Of a stretch of 64,000 bases of DNA, positions 29,437-36,886 are shown piece after piece (the first letter of the stretch is position 1; every line of letters starts with the position of its first letter). Made by a program: the position numbers and the translations under genes. Origin of the DNA: Acinetobacter gyllenbergii CIP 110306 = MTCC 11365 (GTDB lineage Bacteria > Pseudomonadota > Gammaproteobacteria > Pseudomonadales > Moraxellaceae). The stretch lies in assembly GCF_000413855.1 (NCBI RefSeq), contig NZ_ATGG01000019.1, positions 51,708-115,707 of the forward strand, read 5' to 3'. Under the pieces are notes generated by a model. The model had not been told where the DNA came from and searched no databases. It saw nothing but the letters and a program-made list of their open reading frames with translations.

Positions 29437-30279
29437 TTAAGCCTTATTTTTCTTGGATTTCTTGCTAAAAAAACTTAAGGCATGCGAATAATGCGTCGGT
29501 GTAATACGCTGAATCAGATCCAGTACTTTGGCATCATTACCAATCAAGATCCGTGCTTTATCCGCTTTCACCGCATCTAAAATAACTTTAGCCGCCTGCT
29601 CTGGTGGTGTTTTTAAAACCTTATTAAATGCCTGACTCGCCTTGACAGGATTCATGCCTAAACTGCGAATACTGTCACTCATGCGCGCACTGTTGGCGAT
29701 ATTGGTGCGGATTCCTCCTGGATGTACACAGGTTGCACTCACGCCATCATTCTGAAGTTTGAGCTCTTGTCGTAAAGCTTCAGTAAAACCACGAACCGCA
29801 AATTTAGTGGCATTGTAAGCACTTTGAGTTGGTTGTGCGGTTAAGCCAAACAGACTGGAAATATTAATAATATGCCCTTCTCCACTTTGCTTGAGATAAG
29901 GTAAAAACTCTTTGGTACCGTAGACCACGCCCCAAAAATTAATTCTGAAAATCCAGTCCAACTCTTCATAGCTCATACCTTCAACGGTACTGGCGAGCGC
30001 AACACCTGCATTATTAAAAATCAGATTGATTTTGCCATGTGCTTTGAAACTGTCTTCTGCCCAGTCACGAACAGCTTGCTGATTTGATACATCCAGTTTA
30101 GTCACCGTGACTTTGACTGGATACTGTTGTAGCAATGCCTGTGTTTCTACCAAGCCTTTTTCATTGATATCACTCAACGCCAAATGTGCACCTTGCTGTG
30201 CCAATAAAATTGCCAGTTGTTGTCCAATACCAGATCCCGCACCTGTAATGGCAGCGACTTTTTGATTAAAATTTTTCAT
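29437..30279 (-). CDS. short-chain dehydrogenase/reductase (SDR)
   Basis: This is a classical SDR, an NAD(P)-dependent oxidoreductase of a small hydroxyl or carbonyl compound. At 280 aa it has the cofactor motif TGAGSGIG (residues 12-19), the NNAG motif at 89-92, catalytic Ser142 and the Y-x-x-x-K active site Tyr155-Asn-Ala-Thr-Lys159. PGGIRTNIANSAR follows beta-6. The C-terminus is extended and basic (KKSKKNKA). It is 13 bp downstream of an amidohydrolase on the same strand, so the two probably act in one pathway. The substrate is unknown. Confidence 0.87.
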   Translation of the reverse strand: MKNFNQKVAAITGAGSGIGQQLAILLAQQGAHLALSDINEKGLVETQALLQQYPVKVTVTKLDVSNQQAVRDWAEDSFKAHGKINLIFNNAGVALASTVEGMSYEELDWIFRINFWGVVYGTKEFLPYLKQSGEGHIINISSLFGLTAQPTQSAYNATKFAVRGFTEALRQELKLQNDGVSATCVHPGGIRTNIANSARMSDSIRSLGMNPVKASQAFNKVLKTPPEQAAKVILDAVKADKARILIGNDAKVLDLIQRITPTHYSHALSFFSKKSKKNKA

Positions 30280-30292
30280 TTGATGACTCTAT

Positions 30293-31357
30293 TTAAAGTT
30301 GATAAAAATTGGCAGCGTTTTGTCTAAACATGGCATGCAAAGCCTGCTCACCATAAGGACTGAGCATTTGAATATAGGCATGGATTAAGTCATTTAAACG
30401 CGTGTTCGGCTTATCCATGGGAAAATTGGATGCAAACATGATCCGCTCGGTGCCAAATACAGTGATTGCATGTTGAATCATCGGCGTGAGTAAATTCACC
30501 ATCTCACTTACACTTGCCGTTCGATCTTGCTGATAAAAACGGTGTCCTAATACGGGCATCATCAAACCTGAGATTTTGGCATGGACATTTTTCTGCTCCG
30601 CCAGTCGTGCCAAATCCTGTTGCCATTGTTTAAAAATGGCATCACGCTGCGATTGTGTAATTCCCGTGTTCTTGCCCACTGCACCAAACAGACCAACAGG
30701 TGTCGCCAGATGATCAACCACAATCCGTGTTTCAGGAAATTGTTTCGCCAAGCTGGTGATTTCTGTTAACTGAGTAGAATAGCCCCATGCATCAAAAGAT
30801 AGATCCAGTTTTGCCAGTTGTTCAAAACCTTTGAGAAAGCTCTTGTTCTGATATAAATGTGGCCGATCACACCAACGATAAACCCCCTTGTCTTGATGCC
30901 AAGCCGCCATTTTACGGATACCGCGAAAGCGTGGGCTCGCCTGCTGATGGGCTTTAAGAATATCTCTGAACTTTCGATCTCTTGGGTCAGCTGTTGCAAC
31001 AATAGCACCGAGTTTTAAGCCTTGTGCTTTAAAGTCTAATTGCTGAATCCACTGGGTTTCTTCCACTACCCCAAAACCTGTGTGGTGATGCCAGTTGGCT
31101 TCGACATGAACCACACTCTCGACTGAGAATGGTGAAGTGTCTGCCTGATAATGCTCAGGTAAATAAGGACACAAGGCATATTCTGTTAAGCCTAAAGTAC
31201 CCAATAGCGGTTTGGGTTTAACCCAGCGCACCACTCGATCCATCATCCTCGGATATTTCCCCAAAGCTTTGACCAACAAGGCTGCTGAATGCGGTGTGTG
31301 ATAAGGATCCCACTGATGAATATGCGGGTCGATGATTGCAAAATCTAATCTTGTCAT
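30293..31357 (-). CDS. amidohydrolase-2 family metal-dependent hydrolase (COG3618 type)
   Basis: This 354-aa TIM-barrel hydrolase resembles fuconolactonase and 2-pyrone-4,6-dicarboxylate lactonase relatives. The metal motif D-x-H-x-H-x-W is at the N-terminus (IDPHIHQWDPY, about residues 9-19). Further signatures are VESVVHVEANWHH, RGIRKMAAWHQDKGVYRW, ETRIVVDHLATPVG and MFASNFPMDKPN near the end. The start ATG is followed by TRLDFAIID. It precedes an SDR by 13 bp. The pair may convert a lactone or related carboxylic compound, but no substrate can be assigned. The upstream gap holds the divergent siderophore receptor. Confidence 0.8.
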   Translation of the reverse strand: MTRLDFAIIDPHIHQWDPYHTPHSAALLVKALGKYPRMMDRVVRWVKPKPLLGTLGLTEYALCPYLPEHYQADTSPFSVESVVHVEANWHHHTGFGVVEETQWIQQLDFKAQGLKLGAIVATADPRDRKFRDILKAHQQASPRFRGIRKMAAWHQDKGVYRWCDRPHLYQNKSFLKGFEQLAKLDLSFDAWGYSTQLTEITSLAKQFPETRIVVDHLATPVGLFGAVGKNTGITQSQRDAIFKQWQQDLARLAEQKNVHAKISGLMMPVLGHRFYQQDRTASVSEMVNLLTPMIQHAITVFGTERIMFASNFPMDKPNTRLNDLIHAYIQMLSPYGEQALHAMFRQNAANFYQL

Positions 31358-31695
31358 TGTTGTACTCGATATAAGCTCAGCGCATAAAATCTGAAATGAT
31401 GTGCATCCATGACATCTCTAATATTTCTAAATACAGTGTTCGTGGTTTTAGCCTACTGAACAAAGCACTATGAATAAAATGATTTATTTAAATATTTAAC
31501 TATGAATAGCATTCATTAGCAAAAATAATAAATGCATTATCAATACTTTAATTTTTATAAACCCTACCATTATTGTAAATGATTCCTATTTAACTATACT
31601 TAAGCCGCTTATTGCATGCTCAACTTCCCTTTCAGCCCAATACGTTGATGACGCTCCTGCATTAACCCGATTTTTTGTATCGCTCAGGTATCTCT
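31358..31695. other. intergenic region before the siderophore receptor, weak Fur-like dyad
   Basis: The 338-bp divergent region contains an ATAAT-N6-ATTAT dyad at 31525-31540 and a TGTAAATGATTCCTATTTA stretch at about 31575-31593. Each matches the Fur consensus only in part. No gene is seen. Confidence 0.35.
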
Positions 31696-33867
31696 ATGTC
31701 TGCTTTCTCCCCACGCAAAAACCTCATTACTGTTGAAATTTTAAAACAAAGCAGCCCATTCCTTTTATCTTTAATACCCGTGCTGTCGTGGGCAGAAACG
31801 ACCTCAATACAACCCACTCAACTCGCAACCATTAATGTTCAAGCTGAACAGTCCGCCAGTTATATCGCCTCACAAACAGCATCAACCTTACGTGGTAATC
31901 AAAACAATCTAGAAAGCCCACAAACAGTCAATGTGGTGTCTAAGCAGTATGTGAAGGATTATATGCCTGCAAACTTAGACAATGCACTGACTCAAGTGAG
32001 TGGTATTACCCAAGGCAATACATTAGGGGGCACTCAAGATACCGTGATGAAACGCGGATTCGGCGATAATCGTGACGGTTCAATTACCGTCAATGGTATG
32101 CCGATTGTACAAGGTCGCACCATGAATGCTGCGGTTGAACAGGTTGAAGTTTTGAAAGGCCCAGCTTCCTTACTCTATGGCATCATGGACCCAGGTGGTG
32201 TGGTCAATGTCATTACAAAAAAACCTGAAACAACACAAAAAACTGAATTTTCAGTTTATGGATCAAGTTTTGCTGCGGGTAAAAATGGTTTAGGTGCGAG
32301 TCTGGATACCACGGGTTCAATCAGCGACAGTAATTTTGCCTATCGTTTTATTGCCGATCATTCCGATGCAGACTACTGGCGTAATTTTGGCAATCTCAAA
32401 CAGACCTTGATCGCCCCATCCTTAGCTTGGGATAATGGTCAAACCAAAGTCAATTTAAGTTACCAATATCGTGACTTTGACATGCCTTTTGATCGTTCCA
32501 CCATTTTTGATCCTAAAACGAAACAAGCCTTACCGATCTCGAAATATCAACGCCTAGATGAAGCCTTTAACCAAATGAAAGGTGAAGCTCATTTGGCACA
32601 ACTATTAGTGGATCATCAGCTTAATGATAACTGGTCAGCTCACTTGGGCTATAGCTATAATTACGAGACTTACGATGCCAATCAACTCCGTGTGACCAAG
32701 CTAAATACGGCCAACCATACGGTGACACGCCGTACCGATGCCACCTTAAATGCAGAAAGCATAGACAGTAATGCCCAAGCCTATCTCAATGGTTCGGTCA
32801 ATTTACTGGGCTTAAAGCATGATATTCAAATCGGTTCAGATATCGAATACCGTAAATATTTCCGTCCAGATATGGTTCGTGGTGATAGCTCAACTTTAGA
32901 TTATTTAAATCCCAAGTTTGGAACCGTTGAAGCGTCTCAGAATATCGTTGCATCCGATAGCGACCAAACTGATAAGTTGCATACCTATGGTTTTTATCTG
33001 CAAGATGCAATTCATTTAAATGAAAAATGGATTGCGGTACTGGGTGGTCGTTATCTGAATTATCAACAGACTGCTGGACGTGGACGACCATTTAAAGAAA
33101 ATACCAATAGTAACGATGATGCTTGGCTCCCACATGTGGGCTTAGTCTATCAATGGAATGACCAACTTTCACTTTATGGCAGCTATACCGAATCCCTCAA
33201 ACCCTCATCTTCAATCGCCCCATTAGGCGGCAATGCAGTCATTGATGCCGATGTCAAACCGGAGCAAGCCAAATCTTATGAAGTCGGTGCAAAATACGAG
33301 TTCAATGATCGCATCAAGGCTAACTTTGCGCTCTATGATATTAAGAAACGTAATGTTTTAGCCAAAGTGACCAATCCATCGAGCAATGAAGTCGAATTGC
33401 ATACCACAGGCGCAGTTCGTTCCAAAGGCGCTGAACTCGACCTCACTGGTCGACTAACAGATCAGCTTGATGCGACATTGACCTATGCCTATACCGATGC
33501 CAAAGTCACTGAAGATGAGCTTGGTCTACAAGGCAACCGCTTGAATAATGTGGCACGAGATACAGCCTCATTAGCCTTGGCCTATAATTATGGTGAACTT
33601 TATCATGGCAAGTTACGTTTGGGTCTGAGTGGCAATTATGTCGGCAAGCGCGCAGGTGATTCAGAAAATAGCTTTGACCTGCCTGAGTATGCACTGGCCA
33701 ATGCCTTTGTCAGTTATGACACCAGTATTGCCAAACAAGCGGTGAACTTTCAATTTAATTTAAATAATATTTTTGATAAGACCTATTACACGGCGAGTGT
33801 CAATAATTTAGCTGTGTCTCAAGGGGATTCTCGCCAAGCGGTATTACGTGCCACCTTTAAATTCTAA
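31696..33867 (+). CDS. TonB-dependent siderophore receptor
   Basis: This is an outer-membrane 22-strand receptor importing a ferric siderophore with TonB energy. The signal peptide ends near LLSLIPVLSWAETT. The plug domain (about residues 60-170) has QTVNVVSKQYVKDYMPANL, VEQVEVLKGPASLLYG and DPGGVVNVITKKP, the siderophore-receptor signature. The beta-barrel follows and ends in the C-terminal Phe (LRATFKF). The frame opens at TTG 31675, but ATG 31696 with AGGT 7 bases upstream is the better start, giving about 723 aa. There is no N-terminal STN domain, so it is not a sigma-factor signalling receptor. The ligand cannot be read from sequence. A terminator and a small periplasmic protein gene follow. 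Confidence 0.92.
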   Translation: MSAFSPRKNLITVEILKQSSPFLLSLIPVLSWAETTSIQPTQLATINVQAEQSASYIASQTASTLRGNQNNLESPQTVNVVSKQYVKDYMPANLDNALTQVSGITQGNTLGGTQDTVMKRGFGDNRDGSITVNGMPIVQGRTMNAAVEQVEVLKGPASLLYGIMDPGGVVNVITKKPETTQKTEFSVYGSSFAAGKNGLGASLDTTGSISDSNFAYRFIADHSDADYWRNFGNLKQTLIAPSLAWDNGQTKVNLSYQYRDFDMPFDRSTIFDPKTKQALPISKYQRLDEAFNQMKGEAHLAQLLVDHQLNDNWSAHLGYSYNYETYDANQLRVTKLNTANHTVTRRTDATLNAESIDSNAQAYLNGSVNLLGLKHDIQIGSDIEYRKYFRPDMVRGDSSTLDYLNPKFGTVEASQNIVASDSDQTDKLHTYGFYLQDAIHLNEKWIAVLGGRYLNYQQTAGRGRPFKENTNSNDDAWLPHVGLVYQWNDQLSLYGSYTESLKPSSSIAPLGGNAVIDADVKPEQAKSYEVGAKYEFNDRIKANFALYDIKKRNVLAKVTNPSSNEVELHTTGAVRSKGAELDLTGRLTDQLDATLTYAYTDAKVTEDELGLQGNRLNNVARDTASLALAYNYGELYHGKLRLGLSGNYVGKRAGDSENSFDLPEYALANAFVSYDTSIAKQAVNFQFNLNNIFDKTYYTASVNNLAVSQGDSRQAVLRATFKF

Positions 33868-33879
33868 TTATGGAAGCGA

Positions 33880-33908
33880 GGCAGTGAATTATTTACTGCC
33901 CCTTTTTT
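33880..33908 (+). terminator. terminator between receptor and periplasmic protein gene
   Basis: A stem of nine pairs (33880-33888 with 33892-33900, one G-T) is followed by CCTTTTTT. It lies only 9 bases before the next ATG, so the next gene depends on read-through or its ribosome site is close to the terminator. Confidence 0.75.
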
Positions 33909-33917
33909 GGGATCAAA

Positions 33918-34598
33918 ATGAAAAGGCTTATTTCTATCACGCTGATCGCACTTCTGTTTGCGTTAACATCGACTGTTTATGCACAGACAAAAATTGCGCT
34001 GATTTCACAGCTCAAAGGGTCTTCCTTTGCCAGCGATGTTGCGATTCAAAATTACTTACAACGCAAGGGCTATCAGGTTGAGCTACTCGATCAATCTGTT
34101 TCCCCCAACAGTTTAACAAACACCGATCTAGTGATTATCTCTTCAACGGTGGCATCCAAAAATCTGCAATCAGGTTGGCGACAACTCCCTATTCCATTGA
34201 TGACATGGGAAAATGATTATCTGGATGATCTAGCCATGACTGGCAAACGGATTGATACTGACTTTGGTGAAGTGGAGAAAGAGCGTTACTTGTGGCTGGT
34301 CAATGCACCGCATCCCCTGTCGGCACATCTTTCTGCGGGGACACGCAACGTCTATAAAGCACAAGCACCAATGAGTTGGGGCAAACCCGGACTCGGTGCC
34401 ACTATTATTGCAACCATTTATGGGCAACCTGAAAAAGTCGCAATCTGGGGTTATGAAAAAGGAGCAACGATGGATTATGAATCTTTAGCACCAGCAAAAC
34501 GACTGATGTTTTTTCTCAATAATGAGACCTTTACGAATCTGTCTGAGGATGGCCTAAAACTGTTTGATGCCGCGATTCAATGGTCACTAAGCAAATAA
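33918..34598 (+). CDS. uncharacterised periplasmic protein with signal peptide
   Basis: This 226-aa protein has a clear Sec signal peptide (MKRLISITLIALLFALTSTVYA, cut near residue 22). The mature protein starts TKIALISQLKGSSFASDVAI and looks like an alpha/beta (flavodoxin- or ThuA-like) fold with alternating strands and helices: VIISSTVAS, MTWENDYLDDLAMTG, ATIIATIYG, VAIWGYEKGA. GYEKGATMDYESLAPAKRL and the end LFDAAIQWSLSK recall the glutamine-amidotransferase-like DUFs near the end of secreted proteins, but I cannot name the family. It follows the siderophore receptor by 50 bp, with a terminator between. A role in ferric-siderophore handling is possible but only inferred from position. Confidence 0.7.
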   Translation: MKRLISITLIALLFALTSTVYAQTKIALISQLKGSSFASDVAIQNYLQRKGYQVELLDQSVSPNSLTNTDLVIISSTVASKNLQSGWRQLPIPLMTWENDYLDDLAMTGKRIDTDFGEVEKERYLWLVNAPHPLSAHLSAGTRNVYKAQAPMSWGKPGLGATIIATIYGQPEKVAIWGYEKGATMDYESLAPAKRLMFFLNNETFTNLSEDGLKLFDAAIQWSLSK

Positions 34599-34680
34599 AA
34601 GCCAAACTTAAATTTCAATGAACAGCTGTATTTCAAAATACATCCGTTTAAATTCCTAACAATACCGAGGCTCCAATGCG

Positions 34681-35574
34681 CTAAGACCTATGTTGTGTGA
34701 TCATAATCCTAAAATTTTTAGGTGCACAACCAAAGTGCTGCACAAAAGCGCGGCTAAAAGCGGCTTGAGAGGCATAGCCAACTAATTCAGCGACTTGACC
34801 AATATTTTTATCTGTTTCTTTGAGCAATTGGCTGGCTAATTTCATCCGCCAATTTTTTAAATACAACATCGGTGGTACGCCAACCATTTCAACAAATTTT
34901 TTGGAAAAACTGGAGCGAGATTGTTTGCTAAGTTGAGCCAATGATTCAACATCCCATTCATAGGCAGGTTGTGCATGCATCAACGACAATGCCTTACTCA
35001 TCCTCGGATCACGTAATGCAGAAATCCAGCCTTTATGCTCAATCTTGTCATTAGCCAACCAAAAGCGTATCGACCAAACCAGCAGTAAATCAATAATCCG
35101 AGACAACATGACTCGGCTACCCAATGTTGGATATTCAAGTTCGAGCTGAATGGCTGCCACCGTCATCGGCACCCATTCTGCGACTTTTTTGGCATCATGA
35201 TATGAGGGTACATGAATGTAACTCGGCAATCCTTCTGCCATCGCCTCAGCATAAATACCATTCAACTGAAAAATGCAACTCATCACAGTCGCAACTGAAT
35301 TTTGTTCCTTACACGCTTCGATCGAATGTTCCAGCTTGCTAGGCAATACCAGAATATCGCCTGGCTGCAAAATCAAATCAACCTGCATCCGTTTGATGCT
35401 CAAGCGACAGCTGGCCTGCTGAATAATATGGATATAGGCAGATTGGGCAGGAAAAGACAGCTTTTTTTGTGCTGAGAGATGTTCTACGCCATAGATTTCA
35501 CCTGAAATATTAGCGAAACGATAAATATCAAAGAAAATATCGGTTAAAGCCTGATTATCGTACTCATCAATCAT
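34681..35574 (-). CDS. AraC-family transcriptional regulator (cupin N-terminal domain)
   Basis: This is a 297-aa AraC regulator. The N-terminal cupin-like sensor (residues about 20-190) includes LILQPGDILVLPSKLEHSI. The C-terminal pair of HTHs (about 200-297) includes LAQLSKQSRSSFSKKFVEMVGVPP and IGQVAELVGYASQAAFSRAF followed by the end motif HFGCAPKNFR. The cupin type resembles the AraC_binding_2/cupin_6 group. It is divergent from an alpha/beta hydrolase with a 203-bp gap, so that gene is the likely target, but no operator can be read. It also lies convergent to the siderophore-linked protein gene. Confidence 0.86.
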   Translation of the reverse strand: MIDEYDNQALTDIFFDIYRFANISGEIYGVEHLSAQKKLSFPAQSAYIHIIQQASCRLSIKRMQVDLILQPGDILVLPSKLEHSIEACKEQNSVATVMSCIFQLNGIYAEAMAEGLPSYIHVPSYHDAKKVAEWVPMTVAAIQLELEYPTLGSRVMLSRIIDLLLVWSIRFWLANDKIEHKGWISALRDPRMSKALSLMHAQPAYEWDVESLAQLSKQSRSSFSKKFVEMVGVPPMLYLKNWRMKLASQLLKETDKNIGQVAELVGYASQAAFSRAFVQHFGCAPKNFRIMITQHRS

Positions 35575-35777
35575 TGCGTGCTTTTGTCCTTAAAAGTGTT
35601 TCTGCAAAAACATTGGCGTTTCAGTTATTGTAGCGACCGAACAAATCACCAATAATCTTTCTCAGAAGATTTCGTTAGTATAAAAAACACCCGCCTTCAC
35701 TCAGATCTTTATACCGTACAGATTTCATTATTAAACATCATAAATTCAATACCATAGCATATAGCTAGGAGATAAAT

Positions 35778-36473
35778 ATGAGTACTCAACCAACCATTAT
35801 TCTGGTACACGGTTTTTGGGGCGGTGCCGCCCATTGGACCAAAGTCATTACCGAATTGTCCCATCAAGGTTATAAAGCCTTACGTGCAGTGGAACTTCCA
35901 TTAACCTCTCTCGCAGATGACGTTGAACGCACTCAAAAAATGATTGCCCAAGTTGATGGTGATGTGCTTTTAGTGGGTCATTCTTACGGCGGAGCAGTCA
36001 TTACCGAAGCAGGCAACCATCCGAATGTTGTGGGTTTGGTTTATATTGCCGCCTTTGCACCAGACAGCAATGAAAGCCCTGGGGCAATTACCCAACAACA
36101 CTTACCTGTTGCTGCGCCGAATCTAGAACCAGATAGTGATGGTTATCTTTGGCTTAAAGTCGATAAATTTCACGAAAGTTTCTGTCAGGATCTCACTCAA
36201 GATGAAGGTTTTGCCATGGGTGTCACTCAAAAAGCACCTTTAGCCAGTACTTTTGGCGATAACATTAGCAACCCAGCGTGGAAAACCAAACCCTCTTGGT
36301 ATCAAATCTCAACCCAAGACCGCATGATCAGCCCAGAAAACCAAGCGGTGATGTCTGATCGTTTAAATGCCAAAAAAGTGATCTCCTTAAACGCCAGCCA
36401 TGCTTCATTGGCTTCACAGCCAAAAGAAGTGACTGCCTTAATTACTGAAGCTGTGACATTTCTAAGTAAGTAA
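35778..36473 (+). CDS. alpha/beta hydrolase (esterase-like)
   Basis: This is a 231-aa alpha/beta hydrolase in the same group as small esterases that follow AraC-type regulators. The oxyanion region is VHGFWGGAAHW (residues 10-20), and nucleophile Ser69 is in GHSYGG. The acid Asp181 (STQDRMI) and catalytic His208 (ASHASL) complete a readable triad. A cap segment at 100-170 is short. No signal peptide is seen, so it should be cytoplasmic. The ATG has a GGAGATAAAT site upstream. The substrate is not identifiable. Its divergent AraC neighbour is the likely regulator. A terminator follows. Confidence 0.85.
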   Translation: MSTQPTIILVHGFWGGAAHWTKVITELSHQGYKALRAVELPLTSLADDVERTQKMIAQVDGDVLLVGHSYGGAVITEAGNHPNVVGLVYIAAFAPDSNESPGAITQQHLPVAAPNLEPDSDGYLWLKVDKFHESFCQDLTQDEGFAMGVTQKAPLASTFGDNISNPAWKTKPSWYQISTQDRMISPENQAVMSDRLNAKKVISLNASHASLASQPKEVTALITEAVTFLSK

Positions 36474-36483
36474 AACAGACTGT

Positions 36484-36520
36484 GATATAGGGAATAATTT
36501 GATTCCCTATATCCTCTTTT
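36484..36520 (+). terminator. terminator after the alpha/beta hydrolase gene
   Basis: A 12-bp perfect stem (36484-36495 with 36502-36513, GATATAGGGAAT arms) is followed by a short CTCTTTT run. Confidence 0.8.
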
Positions 36521-36558
36521 CATTCCACTCAACTTCGACAAAACCAAGAAAACCCAGT

Positions 36559-36669
36559 TTATAGTAAGTATTCCCAGATAATGTAGCCTAGACCGAATCC
36601 GAGGAATGCATACAAAGTAATAATGAAGAATACAAAACTGGCATTATTCTTTTTTTTCAAAAAACTCAT
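36559..36669 (-). CDS. 36-aa single-membrane-helix small protein
   Basis: This is a short ORF on the minus strand, starting at 36669 and ending with TAA at 36559-36561. The encoded 36 residues begin MSFLKKKNNASFVFFI, a basic start followed by one membrane helix of about 20 residues (VFFIITLYAFLGFGLGYIIW), and end WEYLL. A ribosome site AAAGGT lies 6 bases before the ATG. The basic-in topology (KKK before the helix) fits a real small membrane protein. It is in the gap between the hydrolase and fadE. There is no recognised family, and function is unknown. The gap to fadE holds another AT-rich frame on the plus strand (36623-36880) that looks non-coding. Confidence 0.55.
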   Translation of the reverse strand: MSFLKKKNNASFVFFIITLYAFLGFGLGYIIWEYLL

Positions 36670-36886
36670 ATCAGCACCTTTGGCTTTGCTCAATTCATGT
36701 AGTTATAGTGCAATAAGATACAGAATAAAAAAAGACACAGAGTTTTCTAAAAAAAATATAACAGATCTATCGATACAAACCACAACTGTTATGAAAAACA
36801 GTCCCAAATATAATTGGCGCATGGATATCACCATGCGCCAATCGCCTCAGGAAAGTACCATTACAATCTTAATTGATTAAAAATCA

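Noticed and set aside
31525..31593. Fur box before the siderophore receptor at 31696
   Set aside because: The two candidates match the consensus at only about 10-11 of 19 positions. They are mentioned in the gap entry but not called as a site.
36623..36880. 85-aa plus-strand ORF in the hydrolase-fadE gap
   Set aside because: AT-rich, Lys-rich translation without domain, helix pattern or ribosome site. It overlaps the better-supported small minus-strand ORF.
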